Positions 41,972 to 51,987 of a DNA stretch of 64,000 bases are shown here, one piece after another; positions within the stretch are counted from its first letter, which is position 1, and every line of letters starts with the position of its first letter. The notes below the pieces were generated by a model that was given only the letters and a program-made list of their open reading frames with translations, had not been told where the DNA came from and did not search any database. Position numbers and translations under genes: made by a program. This stretch comes from DVED01 sp963838375. Its GTDB lineage: Bacteria; Cyanobacteriota; Cyanobacteriia; Cyanobacteriales; Geitlerinemataceae. Where the stretch lies: assembly GCA_963838375.1 (NCBI GenBank), contig CAWIQY010000015.1, positions 372,001 to 436,000 of the forward strand. Reading direction: 5' to 3'.

Positions 41972-43891
41972 CTAGTTAACCCGTTCTGCCAATTCTAACC
42001 ACCGTTCCGTAGCGGAATCGATCGCCTGGGTTAATTCTCCTAATCGTTCTGTTAATTGCTTCATTTCGGTGTACTTCCCCGAGGTATTACTATATAACTG
42101 TTTTTCCAATTCTTCTTTTTCTTCTTCCATCTGGGGAATCTTATTTTCTAATTCTTCATATTCGCGCTTTTCTTTAAACGACAGCTTTTTGGGTTTGTCG
42201 GATTTAGAGTCTGAAGTTGGCGATTTGGAGTTGTCAGATTTGGCAGAAAGGGTTTCTTTGTTTTTCTGTTCTTGCTCGATCTCCTCGGATTTCTTGTAGT
42301 CTAAATACACGGAATAGTTGCCGGGATACTCGCGGATATTACCACCGGGTTCGATCGCAAAAATCTTGTCCACAGCTCGATCGAGAAAATAGCGATCGTG
42401 TGAAACCACAATCACACAACCATTAAAATCTTCTAGATACTCTTCCAACACCGCTAAAGTTTGCACGTCGAGATCGTTTGTGGGTTCATCCAGAATCAGA
42501 ACGTTCGGTGCACCCATCAAGATTTGCAACAAAAACAGTCGTCGTTTTTCCCCCCCCGAGAGTTTTTCAATAGGTGCGTATTGTTGACTGGGGGGAAATA
42601 GAAACCTCTCCAACATTTGAGACGCGGTGATGACGCTGCCATCCGAGGTTTGCACCAATTCTGCTATACTTTTTAGGTATTCAATCACCCGTTGATTTTC
42701 GTTGAGATTGACATCTTCGGAATGTTGATCGAAATACCCGATGTGGATGGTTTCACCCAGTTCGATCGAGCCAGAATCTGGCTGAACTCGTCCGATAATC
42801 ATCTCCATCAAGGTCGATTTTCCCGCACCGTTGCTACCGATAATTCCAACGCGATCTTCGGGGTTAAAAATATAGGTAAAATCTTTAATTAGAGTCCGAT
42901 CGCCGTAAGCTTTACTAATGTTATCAATCTCGATAACCTTCTTGCCAATTCGACGACCTACGGTGGAAATATCAACTTTACCCTTAACTTGCTTAAACTC
43001 TTGCGATTGCATATCTCGGATACGATCGATCCGAGCTTTTTGTTTGGTACTACGAGCCTTGGGACCGCGCTTGAGCCATTCCAATTCGCGCCGTAAGACT
43101 CCAGCGTGTTTGCGTTGGCTGCTGACTTCCGATTCTTCTGCTTCTGCTTTTTTGACCAAATAATAAGCGTAGTTTCCAGAATAATTGAAAAGATCGCCGC
43201 GATCGATTTCTAAAATGCGATTGGTCACTTTATCGAGAAAATATCGATCGTGGGTAATCAGCAACAACGCACCCCGAAACCGATTTAAATAACTCTGCAA
43301 CCACTCCACAGACAGTGCATCCAAATGGTTCGTCGGTTCGTCCATAAGCAACACGTCAGGGTCTGACAACAGCGCCGATGCCAGCGCAATTCGCTTGCGA
43401 TATCCGCCGGATAAATTGCCAATGATGGCATCAAAATCCTCAATTCCTAACTGGCTCAAAATGACTTTGGCATTAGTTTCCACTTCCCACGCACCCTCCG
43501 TTTCCATGCGCTGAGATACACTCGAAAACTGCGCCATCAACTTCTCGGTATCACCTTGTGCGTGTGCGAGTTTGTCTGACAGTTCCTCGTATTCGCGCAC
43601 CAATGCCATTTGTTCGCCACAGTCGGCAAAAACCTGCTCTAATACCGTGCGATTTTCGTCCAAATCGGGTTGTTGGGGAAGGTAGACGATATTGGCACTA
43701 GAATTAATCCAAAGTTCGCCGCCATCACTGGGTTCGAGTCCAGCAATAATTTTCAGTAACGTGGATTTGCCAGAACCATTTGTGCCAATGAGTCCAACTT
43801 TATCGCCTTCCTCTATACTAAAGCTGGCATCGTTGAGGATTTCCTTGATGCCGAAGTCTTTTTGGATCGATCTCAGTGTGAAAAGAGCCAT
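41972..43891 (-). CDS. ABC-F family ATPase (ribosome-associated, Uup/EttA type)
   Basis: A 639-residue soluble protein with two ABC ATPase domains and no membrane part. Walker A sites are GTNGSGKST and GSNGAGKST; signatures are LSGGYRKRIALA and LSGGEKRRLFL; both Walker B sites read LLMDEPTNHLD and LILDEPTNDLD. The domain linker with basic, coiled sequence (KKAEAEESEVSSQRKHAGVL) fits the P-site tRNA-interaction motif. A C-terminal coiled coil (KLSFKEKREYEELENKIPQM) matches Uup-like proteins. Such proteins rescue or regulate ribosomes or act in replication-related repair. Monocistronic. Confidence 0.93.
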   Translation of the reverse strand: MALFTLRSIQKDFGIKEILNDASFSIEEGDKVGLIGTNGSGKSTLLKIIAGLEPSDGGELWINSSANIVYLPQQPDLDENRTVLEQVFADCGEQMALVREYEELSDKLAHAQGDTEKLMAQFSSVSQRMETEGAWEVETNAKVILSQLGIEDFDAIIGNLSGGYRKRIALASALLSDPDVLLMDEPTNHLDALSVEWLQSYLNRFRGALLLITHDRYFLDKVTNRILEIDRGDLFNYSGNYAYYLVKKAEAEESEVSSQRKHAGVLRRELEWLKRGPKARSTKQKARIDRIRDMQSQEFKQVKGKVDISTVGRRIGKKVIEIDNISKAYGDRTLIKDFTYIFNPEDRVGIIGSNGAGKSTLMEMIIGRVQPDSGSIELGETIHIGYFDQHSEDVNLNENQRVIEYLKSIAELVQTSDGSVITASQMLERFLFPPSQQYAPIEKLSGGEKRRLFLLQILMGAPNVLILDEPTNDLDVQTLAVLEEYLEDFNGCVIVVSHDRYFLDRAVDKIFAIEPGGNIREYPGNYSVYLDYKKSEEIEQEQKNKETLSAKSDNSKSPTSDSKSDKPKKLSFKEKREYEELENKIPQMEEEKEELEKQLYSNTSGKYTEMKQLTERLGELTQAIDSATERWLELAERVN

Positions 43892-44077
43892 AAATCACGG
43901 GTTGTCTACCTCACTTAGTGTAGCGCTAGTTTGACAATTCGATCGAGGAATGTCATGCTGATGAGTTTATAATCGAGACAACAACATTATGTTGGGACTA
44001 CATCAACCGGAAAAACGTCCGTATACCGGGTAGGGTGTGGCGTCAGCAGAAACCTTTCAATTCAAATCATTTTCATA

Positions 44078-44644
44078 ATGGTACAAGTTTCCGCTCAACT
44101 CTTAACATTAGCGAAGTTCTTACAATTACCAGAAACCAAACCTGCTAGCGAATATATCGACGGTCAAATTTTCCAAAAACCCATGCCTCAAGGAAAACAC
44201 AGCACCCTTTAGGGAGAATTAGTGACCGTTGTCAATGCTGTGGCTAAACCCCAACGAATTGCTTGGGCATTTCCAGAACTGCGATGTACCTTTGGTGGAC
44301 GATCGATCGTGCCGGATATTGCTGTGTTTACTTGGAGTCGCATTCCGCTGGACGAAACAGGCGATATTGCTAACGTTTTTGCCGTACATCCAGATTGGAC
44401 GATCGAAATTTTATCGCCAGATCGAAGTCAAACCAAAGTGACGAGTAATATCCTTCATTGTCTGAATGCAGGTTCTTTAATGGGTTGGCTCATCGATCCA
44501 AAGGAGAAATCTGTATTTGCCTATCCAGAGGGTCAACAACCCATATTTTTGAACCAACCCGAACAATTAATTCCCACTCCAGCATTTATCACAGATTTTC
44601 ATCTGAGTATTGGAGAGTTATTTAACTGGCTAAAACCAAAATGA
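44078..44644 (+). pseudogene. Uma2-family PD-(D/E)XK nuclease gene with in-frame stop
   Basis: The frame from the ATG at 44078 would give a 188-residue Uma2 protein, a family very expanded in cyanobacteria and predicted to be restriction-like nucleases. Codon 45 is TAG (44210-44212) within QGKHSTL-stop-GELVT, where relatives have glutamine (CAG), so one C-to-T change breaks it. The rest is intact, including GGRSIVPDIAVFTW, WTIEILSPD and MGWLIDPKEKSVFAY. A GTG at 44222 could start a shortened product. It may be a true pseudogene or a sequencing error. Confidence 0.85.
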
Positions 44645-44714
44645 GTAGCATATTCATCCGATCGTTCTGGATTTAATACGACGTACCATCCTAGATAGAG
44701 ATAGATTCACATTT

Positions 44715-46503
44715 TCATTCTCGGCGAGTATCAGGGTTTTGGGAACAACGATAAAGCTGATAAGGAATCCCAATGCGGCGGTAACGATCGCTATCTTGGA
44801 TACAACTTGTTGGCTGAATTATGGGTTTTAAGGCAGTTTTGATCGCCAATTCTGGTGGATATTCAGCTTGTCGCAATCCCGGCGCGACTACCCATAAATT
44901 CAAGGGTGGTGACGGTAAGAATTGAGATTGAGAGAGCGCTTGCCAAACCCGATCGTAGCCTTGTTTGCGAGTCAAAAATAAAAACTTAACATCTTCAAAA
45001 TTTCTCGTAACTTCAAAATAAAAGCTCAAGCCGAGAGCTACTTCTTGAACATTTTCATATCCCGTAACAACTCCTAAAGGTAACGTCCGATCGAAGGTTA
45101 AGTCTCGAGCAACTTTCTCCGGATAATACGGTTTCTGAAATACCCAATTCTGTACGACCAAGATCGAACTAAAAAGACCCACTACGATCGCGATATATAA
45201 TGGAGATCGATAAAAAAAATATCTTAAATCTTGAGTTTTCAAGTGATTTAAACTGGCTCCGATCAACGCGCAAACACCCGGATAGTAAATAAAGTGATAA
45301 CGAGGTGCTACAGTGATATCTTTGCCCAGAATATAGACCATAGCAAAAATTTCTAACAGCACCCAAAATGTAAACCCTAGCAGTGTCAAAGTTGACCGAC
45401 GAGTTTCCGGTATTCTTAAAAGTTGACCTGTCCCTCGCCAAAATTGTCGTCCCAACCAAACCAGAAAAGCCAACATCAGTAACCCAGCGGGAATCGCCAC
45501 CCAAAGCGGCTGACTTTCCACAGGTAAAGCGATCGACATTAAAACCCAACTCGCCAACGTTTGATAGATGGGTGCAAATCCATCCGTCCAACTCGGTTCA
45601 AAAGGTTTAAACCAATCCGTTTCGGGACGATTGAAATGCTGGAGTAACGTTGGCAGCCAAGGAAGGAATAATACAAAGGGAGAGACCAGAAAAACACCAT
45701 AAAAAATAGAATTTTTCAGAGTATACCGAGTTCTAGTTTCGGTCTTCAATCTGGCAACATTCAGAGTTAAAAGTGTGGCAATTTGAGCTGCATAGGCGAG
45801 GATAAAAAAGTAGTGAACGTATAATCCGATCGTATTTGACCAGTATCCAACCGATCCAAACAGAGGGATCGAGATCGGAGTCGATTTGTCCCAATCTTGT
45901 TGAATTTGCACCAATCCGCATAAAGCCAAAGTAATCAACAATAAAGGAAGGGTATAGTGACGCGATTCTTGGGAAAGATAGACGCAAAATGGCGACACTG
46001 CCATCAAAAAAGCCGCAGCCAGTCCAGCAGTAGGAGAAAAAGCGATACGATTGAGAACTGTACATAGCGGCAATGGATGCGATCCCAAAGACTGCCGGAA
46101 GCGATCGCAACTTCCACGCCAACGAATCCGAAAACCGATTCACCCAACCCAACCATTGGTGCATCAAACAAAAAAACAACGGTGGATGGGTAGACTCCGT
46201 AACAACAGTTTGGGCGATTTGGGGGCAAGTAGCATGATGCAGAGAAAACACAGACTGCAAAAGATCGGCAGAAAAAACCACATCCAACGGCAAATCCTGC
46301 GTTTGACGTCCCAAACTAAATAACGCCGTCAGGATTTCATCCGTCCACAGCGGTTTAAAATCCAATTGAGCAAAGCGTAAAATCGCGCCCAAAACGATCG
46401 CCCCCAAAACCCCCAGATAATGCCGACTTTGCCACTTGTTCAACGTCTCGTTCCCCACCCCGTGCCAGTCATCAGTGTACAGCGACCCACAACAACTAGC
46501 CAA
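44715..46503 (-). pseudogene. GT39-like membrane glycosyltransferase, split by one base
   Basis: Two minus-strand frames together encode a polytopic protein of about 595 residues. The N-terminal frame has the early helix HYLGVLGAIVLGAILRF, the loop acidic pair in LWTDEIL and STHPPLFF, typical of ArnT/PMT-type (GT39/GT83) enzymes that transfer sugars from polyprenyl phosphates. The second frame continues with VLNRIAFSPTAGLAAAFLMA and about ten helices. They meet near 46059: removing one T restores AAMY-VLNRIAF. The target of the transferase is unknown. Frameshift or assembly indel. Confidence 0.8.
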
Positions 46504-46597
46504 AGCGCCAATTCATTAGAATCATTCGTCACTGAATCGAGAGCGATCGACCCTTAAAATGGAAACGACGGCAAAACCTCCTGGGAGATTCTCGATT

Positions 46598-48184
46598 ATG
46601 GATGCTGCGGCACTTTGGCAACGTTACCAAGACTGGTTATACTATCACGAAGATTTGGGATTGTATCTCGATGTCAGTCGAATGCGCTTTGACGATGCCT
46701 TTGTCGAAGCCCTGCAACCCAAATTCGAGAAAGCATTTCGGGATATGGCAGCTTTAGAAACCGGGGCAATTGCCAATCCCGATGAAGAACGCATGGTGGG
46801 TCACTACTGGCTGCGCGATCCCAATCTCGCCCCCACCCCCGAAATTAAAGCGGAGATCGAAACCACACTCAATCGCATCGAAGAATTCGTCCAACAAGTC
46901 CGCATCGGCACCCTTCACCCACCCAAAGGACAAAAATTTACCGACATTCTCTCCATCGGCATCGGCGGGTCGGCACTCGGACCGCAGTTTGTCGCCGGAG
47001 CCCTCGCCCCGGAAAATCCTCCCCTTGCTCTTCATTTTATCGACAATAGCGATCCGGCAGGAATCGATCGAATTCTCTCTCAACTCGAAGACCGCCTCGC
47101 CACCACCCTCGTATTGGTGATCTCCAAATCCGGGGGGACGCCAGAAACCCGCATCGGCATGGTGGAAGTGCAAAAAGCCTTCGTCGATCGACATCTAGAT
47201 TTTGCCAAACAAGCCGTTGCCATTACCGGAGTCGATAGCAAACTCGACAAACTCGCCAAAGCAGAAGGCTGGCTAACCACCTTTCCCATGGCAGACTGGG
47301 TGGGAGGACGAACATCAGAACTCTCCGCTGTAGGATTGCCTGCTGCGGCTTTACAGGGCATCGATATCCGAGCCACGATCGCAGGCGCCAAAGAAATGGA
47401 TGCTGCCACCCGCGTTCGGGAGGTGAAAGATAACCCCGCCGCCCTCCTCGCCCTGGCTTGGTATTATGCAGGCAACGGCAAAGGCGACAAAGACATGGTA
47501 GTCTTGCCCTACAAAGACAGCTTGCTGCTGTTTAGCCGATACTTGCAACAGTTGGTGATGGAATCTCTGGGCAAGGAAAAAGACCTGGACGGCAACACCG
47601 TCTATCAAGGGATTGCCGTCTACGGAAACAAAGGATCTACCGACCAACACGCTTACGTCCAGCAATTGCGCGAAGGCGTTCCTAACTTCTTTCTGACGTT
47701 TATCGAAGTTCTCGAAGATCGTGCGGGCATTTCTCCCGAAATTGACCCCGGCGTCACCAGTGGCGACTACCTCTCCGGATTTTTGCAAGGCACTCGCCAA
47801 GCCCTCTACGAAAATCAGCGCGATTCTATTACCGTTACCGTTCCCGCAGTCACTCCCCAGATTGTGGGTGCGTTAATTGCCCTGTACGAACGTGCGGTGG
47901 GATTTTACGCCAGCCTAGTCAATATCAACGCCTATCACCAGCCCGGTGTCGAAGCGGGGAAAAAGGCTGCCGCTGCCATTTTAGAGTTGCAAACAAAGAT
48001 GATGGCAGTTTTGCAGGGAGAAACCGCACCTATTTCTTTAGCCGAATTAGCCCAGAAAGTCGGACAACCCGAAAAGGTGGAGTCCATGTATCAAATTTTG
48101 CGCCACCTGCACGCCAATGGACGGGGTATTGTTTTCCAGGGGAATTTGGGTCAACCCGCGACGCTAAAAGTCTCGGTAGGGTAG
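46598..48184 (+). CDS. pgi: Glucose-6-phosphate isomerase
   Basis: Interconverts glucose-6-phosphate and fructose-6-phosphate, linking the Calvin cycle, glycogen and the oxidative pentose phosphate pathway. The 528-residue product has the PGI signatures ISIGIGGSALGPQFVAGAL, SKSGGTPETR and the catalytic glutamate and histidine region (GNKGSTDQHAYVQQLREG) with the C-terminal lysine segment (GVEAGKKAAAAIL). The start MDAAALWQRYQDWLYYHEDL is preferred because GGGAGA precedes it and it matches family length; an ATG 39 bases upstream exists. Confidence 0.95.
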   Translation: MDAAALWQRYQDWLYYHEDLGLYLDVSRMRFDDAFVEALQPKFEKAFRDMAALETGAIANPDEERMVGHYWLRDPNLAPTPEIKAEIETTLNRIEEFVQQVRIGTLHPPKGQKFTDILSIGIGGSALGPQFVAGALAPENPPLALHFIDNSDPAGIDRILSQLEDRLATTLVLVISKSGGTPETRIGMVEVQKAFVDRHLDFAKQAVAITGVDSKLDKLAKAEGWLTTFPMADWVGGRTSELSAVGLPAAALQGIDIRATIAGAKEMDAATRVREVKDNPAALLALAWYYAGNGKGDKDMVVLPYKDSLLLFSRYLQQLVMESLGKEKDLDGNTVYQGIAVYGNKGSTDQHAYVQQLREGVPNFFLTFIEVLEDRAGISPEIDPGVTSGDYLSGFLQGTRQALYENQRDSITVTVPAVTPQIVGALIALYERAVGFYASLVNINAYHQPGVEAGKKAAAAILELQTKMMAVLQGETAPISLAELAQKVGQPEKVESMYQILRHLHANGRGIVFQGNLGQPATLKVSVG

Positions 48185-48420
48185 GACTTGCGTGGAGCGT
48201 ACAACGCTTCCACAAGAGAATTGCCACCCAATGGAGAGCCCTTTCCCAACCGATCGATCGGATCGGCGATCGCTAACCGCAAGGTGCTGGGGATTTGTAA
48301 ACCTGGACTTTGCAACTTCCGAAAACCTGAATCTGGCTAGAACAGAAGGGCTTTCTTTCGAGTAGGATCGTGGCTGAAAGCCGATCTCTAGATTTCGAGT
48401 AATCGTCTTATCTGACAACC

Positions 48421-49122
48421 ATGCCTTTGACAATTCTGATCGTCGATGACGATATCGGCATCCGAACCTCGATCGGAGATTATTTGGAAATGGCTGGCTA
48501 CTCAGTCATTTCCGCTGCTAATGGTCAAGAGGCCTTGCCGTTGGTAGACCAATATCAACCCCAACTGATCGTCACCGATGTAATCATGCCGCAAATGGAT
48601 GGTTATGACTTGGTGCAGCGCGTTCGCAAACGTCCTGCCTTCCGCTTGTTGCCCGTGATTTTCTTGAGTGCCCGTAACAAAATGGAGGAACGGATTCGGG
48701 GATACCAGGTGGGGGCAGATTTGTATATGCCCAAACCCTTTGAGTTAGAAGAGTTGGGAGTCGTGGTTCGCCATTTCTTGGATCGGTATGCTTTAATGCT
48801 TCGTCCTTCCTTTATTCGGGAGTGGCGCAGCTACGAACCCTCGGGTTCTCCGGTGGGTATGTCTCCTTCTGGCGATGGAACAACCGATCCAACATTCGGG
48901 TTTGGTTATCAATCGCATTCAACGCAAATTGAGCTGAAGCGGAGGGAACAAGAAGTGTTAGAGTTGCTGACTCAAGGACTCTCGAACGTGCAAATTGGCG
49001 ATCGTTTATATCTCAGTCATCGTACGATCGAAAAGTATGTCAGTTGCTTATTGAAAAAAACTGAAACCTGCAATCGGGCTGAGTTGGTTCGGTTTGCCTT
49101 GGAACATCATTTGGTGAAATAG
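48421..49122 (+). CDS. Response regulator, NarL/LuxR (Ycf29-like) type
   Basis: A 233-residue transcription regulator. Receiver domain: VDDDIGIR acidic pair, phosphoacceptor in IVTDVIMPQMDGYD and lysine in MPKPFE. After a linker the LuxR helix-turn-helix is complete (LKRREQEVLELLTQGLSNVQ, IGDRLYLSHRTIEKYVSCLL). The whole resembles cyanobacterial regulators related to plastid Ycf29. No sensor kinase is adjacent. Its ATG follows a 236-base spacer after pgi with no feature I can identify. Confidence 0.93.
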   Translation: MPLTILIVDDDIGIRTSIGDYLEMAGYSVISAANGQEALPLVDQYQPQLIVTDVIMPQMDGYDLVQRVRKRPAFRLLPVIFLSARNKMEERIRGYQVGADLYMPKPFELEELGVVVRHFLDRYALMLRPSFIREWRSYEPSGSPVGMSPSGDGTTDPTFGFGYQSHSTQIELKRREQEVLELLTQGLSNVQIGDRLYLSHRTIEKYVSCLLKKTETCNRAELVRFALEHHLVK

Positions 49123-49128
49123 TTTTAA

Positions 49129-49170
49129 CAGGAGTTGCAGGAGTTGCAGGAGTTCAGGAGTTGCAGGAGG
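49129..49170. repeat. CAGGAGTTG tandem repeat
   Basis: The 9-base unit CAGGAGTTG occurs about four times, one copy shortened, between the response regulator and the D,D-peptidase gene. Each copy contains a Shine-Dalgarno-like AGGAG. Confidence 0.85.
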
Positions 49171-49185
49171 AAGAGAAGTGTTGGT

Positions 49186-50604
49186 ATGCTACTGTGTCTG
49201 GGACTGCAATGGGGAGCGAGTATGGCTGTTGCGAAGTCTTCCGAATTGGCTTGTGTCGATCGTCTCGAAGGCGAAATTGCTGCCATCCAAAATCGTTATA
49301 CTCTGTCCGGACGGGAACGGTGGGGCATTTTGGCAACAACTCTCAACCCTCCGCAAATTCTGTATCGCCAAAACGATCGTCAGTATTTTATCCCCGCTTC
49401 CAACAGCAAACTCTTAACCACCGCTGCTGCCTTACACCGACTCGGCGGCGAATTTCGCATTCGCACCTCGGTGTATCAGACAACGGACGGGTTGCGGGTG
49501 GTGGGACGCGGCGATCCTAGCATCGGAAGGACACAACTCGATCGTCTCGCCCAACAAATTGCCGCAACGGGAATTCGTCAAATCGATCGTCTAATTGCCG
49601 AAGACGCCTATTTTCAAGGGTCTTTCTACAATCCCCACTGGCAATGGGAAGATGTCCAATCTGGCTATGGTACACCCGTCAACAGCCTGATTTTCGACCT
49701 CAATTCCATTCCCTTTACCCTATTCCCCCAAGGGGTGGGACAACCTTTACGCTGGGAGTGGGACGATCCCAAACAAGCCCAAATTTGGCGGGTGGAAAAC
49801 CAAACGGTTACGGTTGCCGAGGGGGAACCGGAATTTATCGAAGTGGGACGAGATTTTACCCAGCCGGTTCTCTATCTTCGGGGTCAGTTAATTGCGGGTT
49901 CTCCCTCGGAACCTACTGCTGTTGCCGTGACGGAACCGGGAAAAAACTTTGTCGAACAGTTTCAACAAGCTTTGGAAGCGGCAGGAATTGGAGTAGGCGA
50001 GATAGAAGTAACGACGACACCCGGTTCTGTAACCGGGGAGGAAATTGCAAATATCGAATCTCCTCCTATTTCAGAGTTAGTGATGGAAATTAACCAAAAT
50101 AGTAATAACTTGTATGCTGAGGTAATATTACGATCGTTGGGGGTCATTCAAGATCCCACTAACCCCGACTCCGCTGCAACAGGAATTGCCGCAATTCAAA
50201 AATCTCTCAGCGAGTTAGGTGTCGATCCGGGTAGTTATATTCTCGATGATGGATCGGGATTGTCTCGTCTCAATGCCATCAGTCCAGAGGCTTTGGTACA
50301 GACCTTACAAGCAATGAGTCGTTCTCCCTTTGCCGAACTTTACCGGGATTCGTTACCCTTGGCAGGAGAAACGGGAACTCTACGCGATCGCTTTTTAGAG
50401 TCTCCTTTTCGAGGTAAGATTCGGGCAAAAACGGGAACCTTAGCCGGGGTTTCGGCACTGTCTGGCTATATCGATCCAGGGGGAGAAAATAGCATTGCCT
50501 TTAGTCTAATTGTAGATGAAATCGATCGATCGGCAAAGGAGCAAAGACAGGCGATCGACGAAATTGTTGGGGCGATCGGCAACGCACAATCTTGTCTCAA
50601 TTAG
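49186..50604 (+). CDS. dacB: D-alanyl-D-alanine carboxypeptidase/endopeptidase (S13)
   Basis: A 472-residue periplasmic penicillin-binding protein of type 4 that trims peptidoglycan peptides or crosslinks. A signal sequence (MLLCLGLQWGASMAVA) precedes the catalytic motifs: SxxK in ASNSKLLTT (about residue 72), SxN in NQNSNNLYAEV and KTG in RAKTGTLAGVSALS. The large insertion between SxxK and SxN is the S13 hallmark. The start at 49186 is chosen because it directly precedes the signal peptide; the frame upstream runs through the CAGGAGTTG repeats. Confidence 0.92.
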   Translation: MLLCLGLQWGASMAVAKSSELACVDRLEGEIAAIQNRYTLSGRERWGILATTLNPPQILYRQNDRQYFIPASNSKLLTTAAALHRLGGEFRIRTSVYQTTDGLRVVGRGDPSIGRTQLDRLAQQIAATGIRQIDRLIAEDAYFQGSFYNPHWQWEDVQSGYGTPVNSLIFDLNSIPFTLFPQGVGQPLRWEWDDPKQAQIWRVENQTVTVAEGEPEFIEVGRDFTQPVLYLRGQLIAGSPSEPTAVAVTEPGKNFVEQFQQALEAAGIGVGEIEVTTTPGSVTGEEIANIESPPISELVMEINQNSNNLYAEVILRSLGVIQDPTNPDSAATGIAAIQKSLSELGVDPGSYILDDGSGLSRLNAISPEALVQTLQAMSRSPFAELYRDSLPLAGETGTLRDRFLESPFRGKIRAKTGTLAGVSALSGYIDPGGENSIAFSLIVDEIDRSAKEQRQAIDEIVGAIGNAQSCLN

Positions 50605-50639
50605 TTCTGAAAATTACCGACCAAAGAACTCCTTCTACA

Positions 50640-51794
50640 CTAACCATTCAACCGCGCCAAAACTTCCTCTGGCGATAACGAAACCAACTCAGCCAAATCG
50701 GCTGCCGACAACGCCAAAATGCTCTGTATCAAACTCTCTCGATCCTCCCCTCCTTCGACTTCACCCCAGCGAAACATCAACAAAGTCTCCACAAACAAAC
50801 GCGGTAAATTCTGATAACTTTCCTCATCATTTTTAACCTGAGATAATTGCAGTAAAAACAAGGTAAATTGCTCTGGAGGTACACCCGACAAACTCTCCGC
50901 CAAAATCGGCATTCGCGGGTCTAAGTCCCCAAACCGAACCCGCAACAAAGTCTCCAGAATCAGCCGCTGTCCTTGATGAATGCCCTGTTCAACTCCCTGC
51001 TCAATCCCTCGAAGCTCACCTCGTCGTTCACCTCGTCGTTCACCTCGTCGTTCACCTCGTCGTTCACCCCGTCGTTCAGCCGCCGCTAACTGTTCTTGAT
51101 AAAGTGGTGCTAACGCCATAATTAACTCCCGATCCTCTTCATCCACCTCAGCCTGCTGATTCGCTGCCAGATGCGCTTGCAGGTTGTACAATAATTCTAA
51201 ACTACTCGCTCGAAGTTGATTTTCTTCTGGTAATGCCGTCAGTTCGCCAATGGCTCGTTGCTGTACTCTTCCTTTGCCTAAAATCCTCAACCACAACGTT
51301 TCGGGAATGGGTGGAAGTTGGTGAATGACAATAATTACCGTCTGCAAAAATGGAGCCAAAAAATACACTCCGGGCAGCCAACCCTCTTCTATTTTAGGGG
51401 TAGCTCCCCACCCTTGTAGCTGTGCATCGGATAGAGTCGGAGTCAAAATCCACAACATCGGATAGTCTCCTGGTTCCATCCTTGTCTCTTCCCGTTTGGC
51501 ACGCCGTTCTAACTCGGCGCACACATCGAACTGCTTGCTCATGCAACTGCGCACTTCGCTGGTAGTAGCTGGATTGCGATAGGGTTCCAGGAGTGCGGGT
51601 TGAGTCGCGATTTGACCGAGTAGACCGAGTTGTTGGATGAATTCGGGGGAGACCGAAACCGAAGTGGGAGTGAAGCGCACATCAATTTGACGGATTTCGG
51701 CGGGGACATCCTGGCTGGTTTCGACTTCGCCAAGGGGTGAGAGGAGTTCGGTGAGATAGTCCTTGGCGAATTGGTCGAAGGGAAAGCGAGTCAT
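50640..51794 (-). CDS. Rpn/PD-(D/E)XK-like protein with GERR repeat
   Basis: A 384-residue protein of the type often labelled as a transposase- or flagellar FliH-like in cyanobacteria, most probably Rpn-family (recombination-promoting nuclease) related. The N-terminal 240 residues hold the nuclease-like region (RQIDVRFTPTSVSV; LPGVYFLAPFLQTVIIVIHQ). A hinge of five GERR units (51017-51076) follows, then a helical tail with two similar motifs, LILETLLRVRFGDLDPR and LFVETLLMFRWGEVEG. The nuclease motif residues are not complete to my eye. It converges on dacB with a 35-base gap. Confidence 0.7.
   Translation of the reverse strand: MTRFPFDQFAKDYLTELLSPLGEVETSQDVPAEIRQIDVRFTPTSVSVSPEFIQQLGLLGQIATQPALLEPYRNPATTSEVRSCMSKQFDVCAELERRAKREETRMEPGDYPMLWILTPTLSDAQLQGWGATPKIEEGWLPGVYFLAPFLQTVIIVIHQLPPIPETLWLRILGKGRVQQRAIGELTALPEENQLRASSLELLYNLQAHLAANQQAEVDEEDRELIMALAPLYQEQLAAAERRGERRGERRGERRGERRGELRGIEQGVEQGIHQGQRLILETLLRVRFGDLDPRMPILAESLSGVPPEQFTLFLLQLSQVKNDEESYQNLPRLFVETLLMFRWGEVEGGEDRESLIQSILALSAADLAELVSLSPEEVLARLNG
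51017..51076. repeat. 12-bp tandem repeat in coding sequence (x5)
   Basis: Five copies of CACCTCGTCGTT (the last with one change) encode five GERR units of the nuclease-like protein. Copy-number change would keep the frame because the unit is 12 bases. Confidence 0.9.
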
Positions 51795-51929
51795 GGGAAT
51801 TTACAAACGGTTGCCGACTGAAGATTAGCGTATATCGGTTGTTGGAGAATGGCGAGTATCCAGGTCATCGCCATTCAAATAATTCCTCAACTTAACCAGG
51901 ATAATTGCCGTGACGCTACTGATGGTTGC

Positions 51930-51965
51930 TCCGGTGCGTTACGCTGCGCTAACACACCCTACATA
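51930..51965. repeat. Dispersed GGTGCGTTACGC...ACACACCCTAC repeat
   Basis: GGTGCGTTACGCTGCGCTAA followed by CACACCCTAC is a member of a repeat family common in cyanobacterial intergenic DNA and present in variant form at 56524-56675, 57288-57302 and 60967-61079. Confidence 0.8.
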
Positions 51966-51987
51966 TAGAGGTTTTGCGTAAGTACTA

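Noticed and set aside
45169..45591. Additional minus-strand frame inside the glycosyltransferase
   Set aside because: Different-frame shadow; the hydrophobic helices are in the frame of the GT39-like gene.
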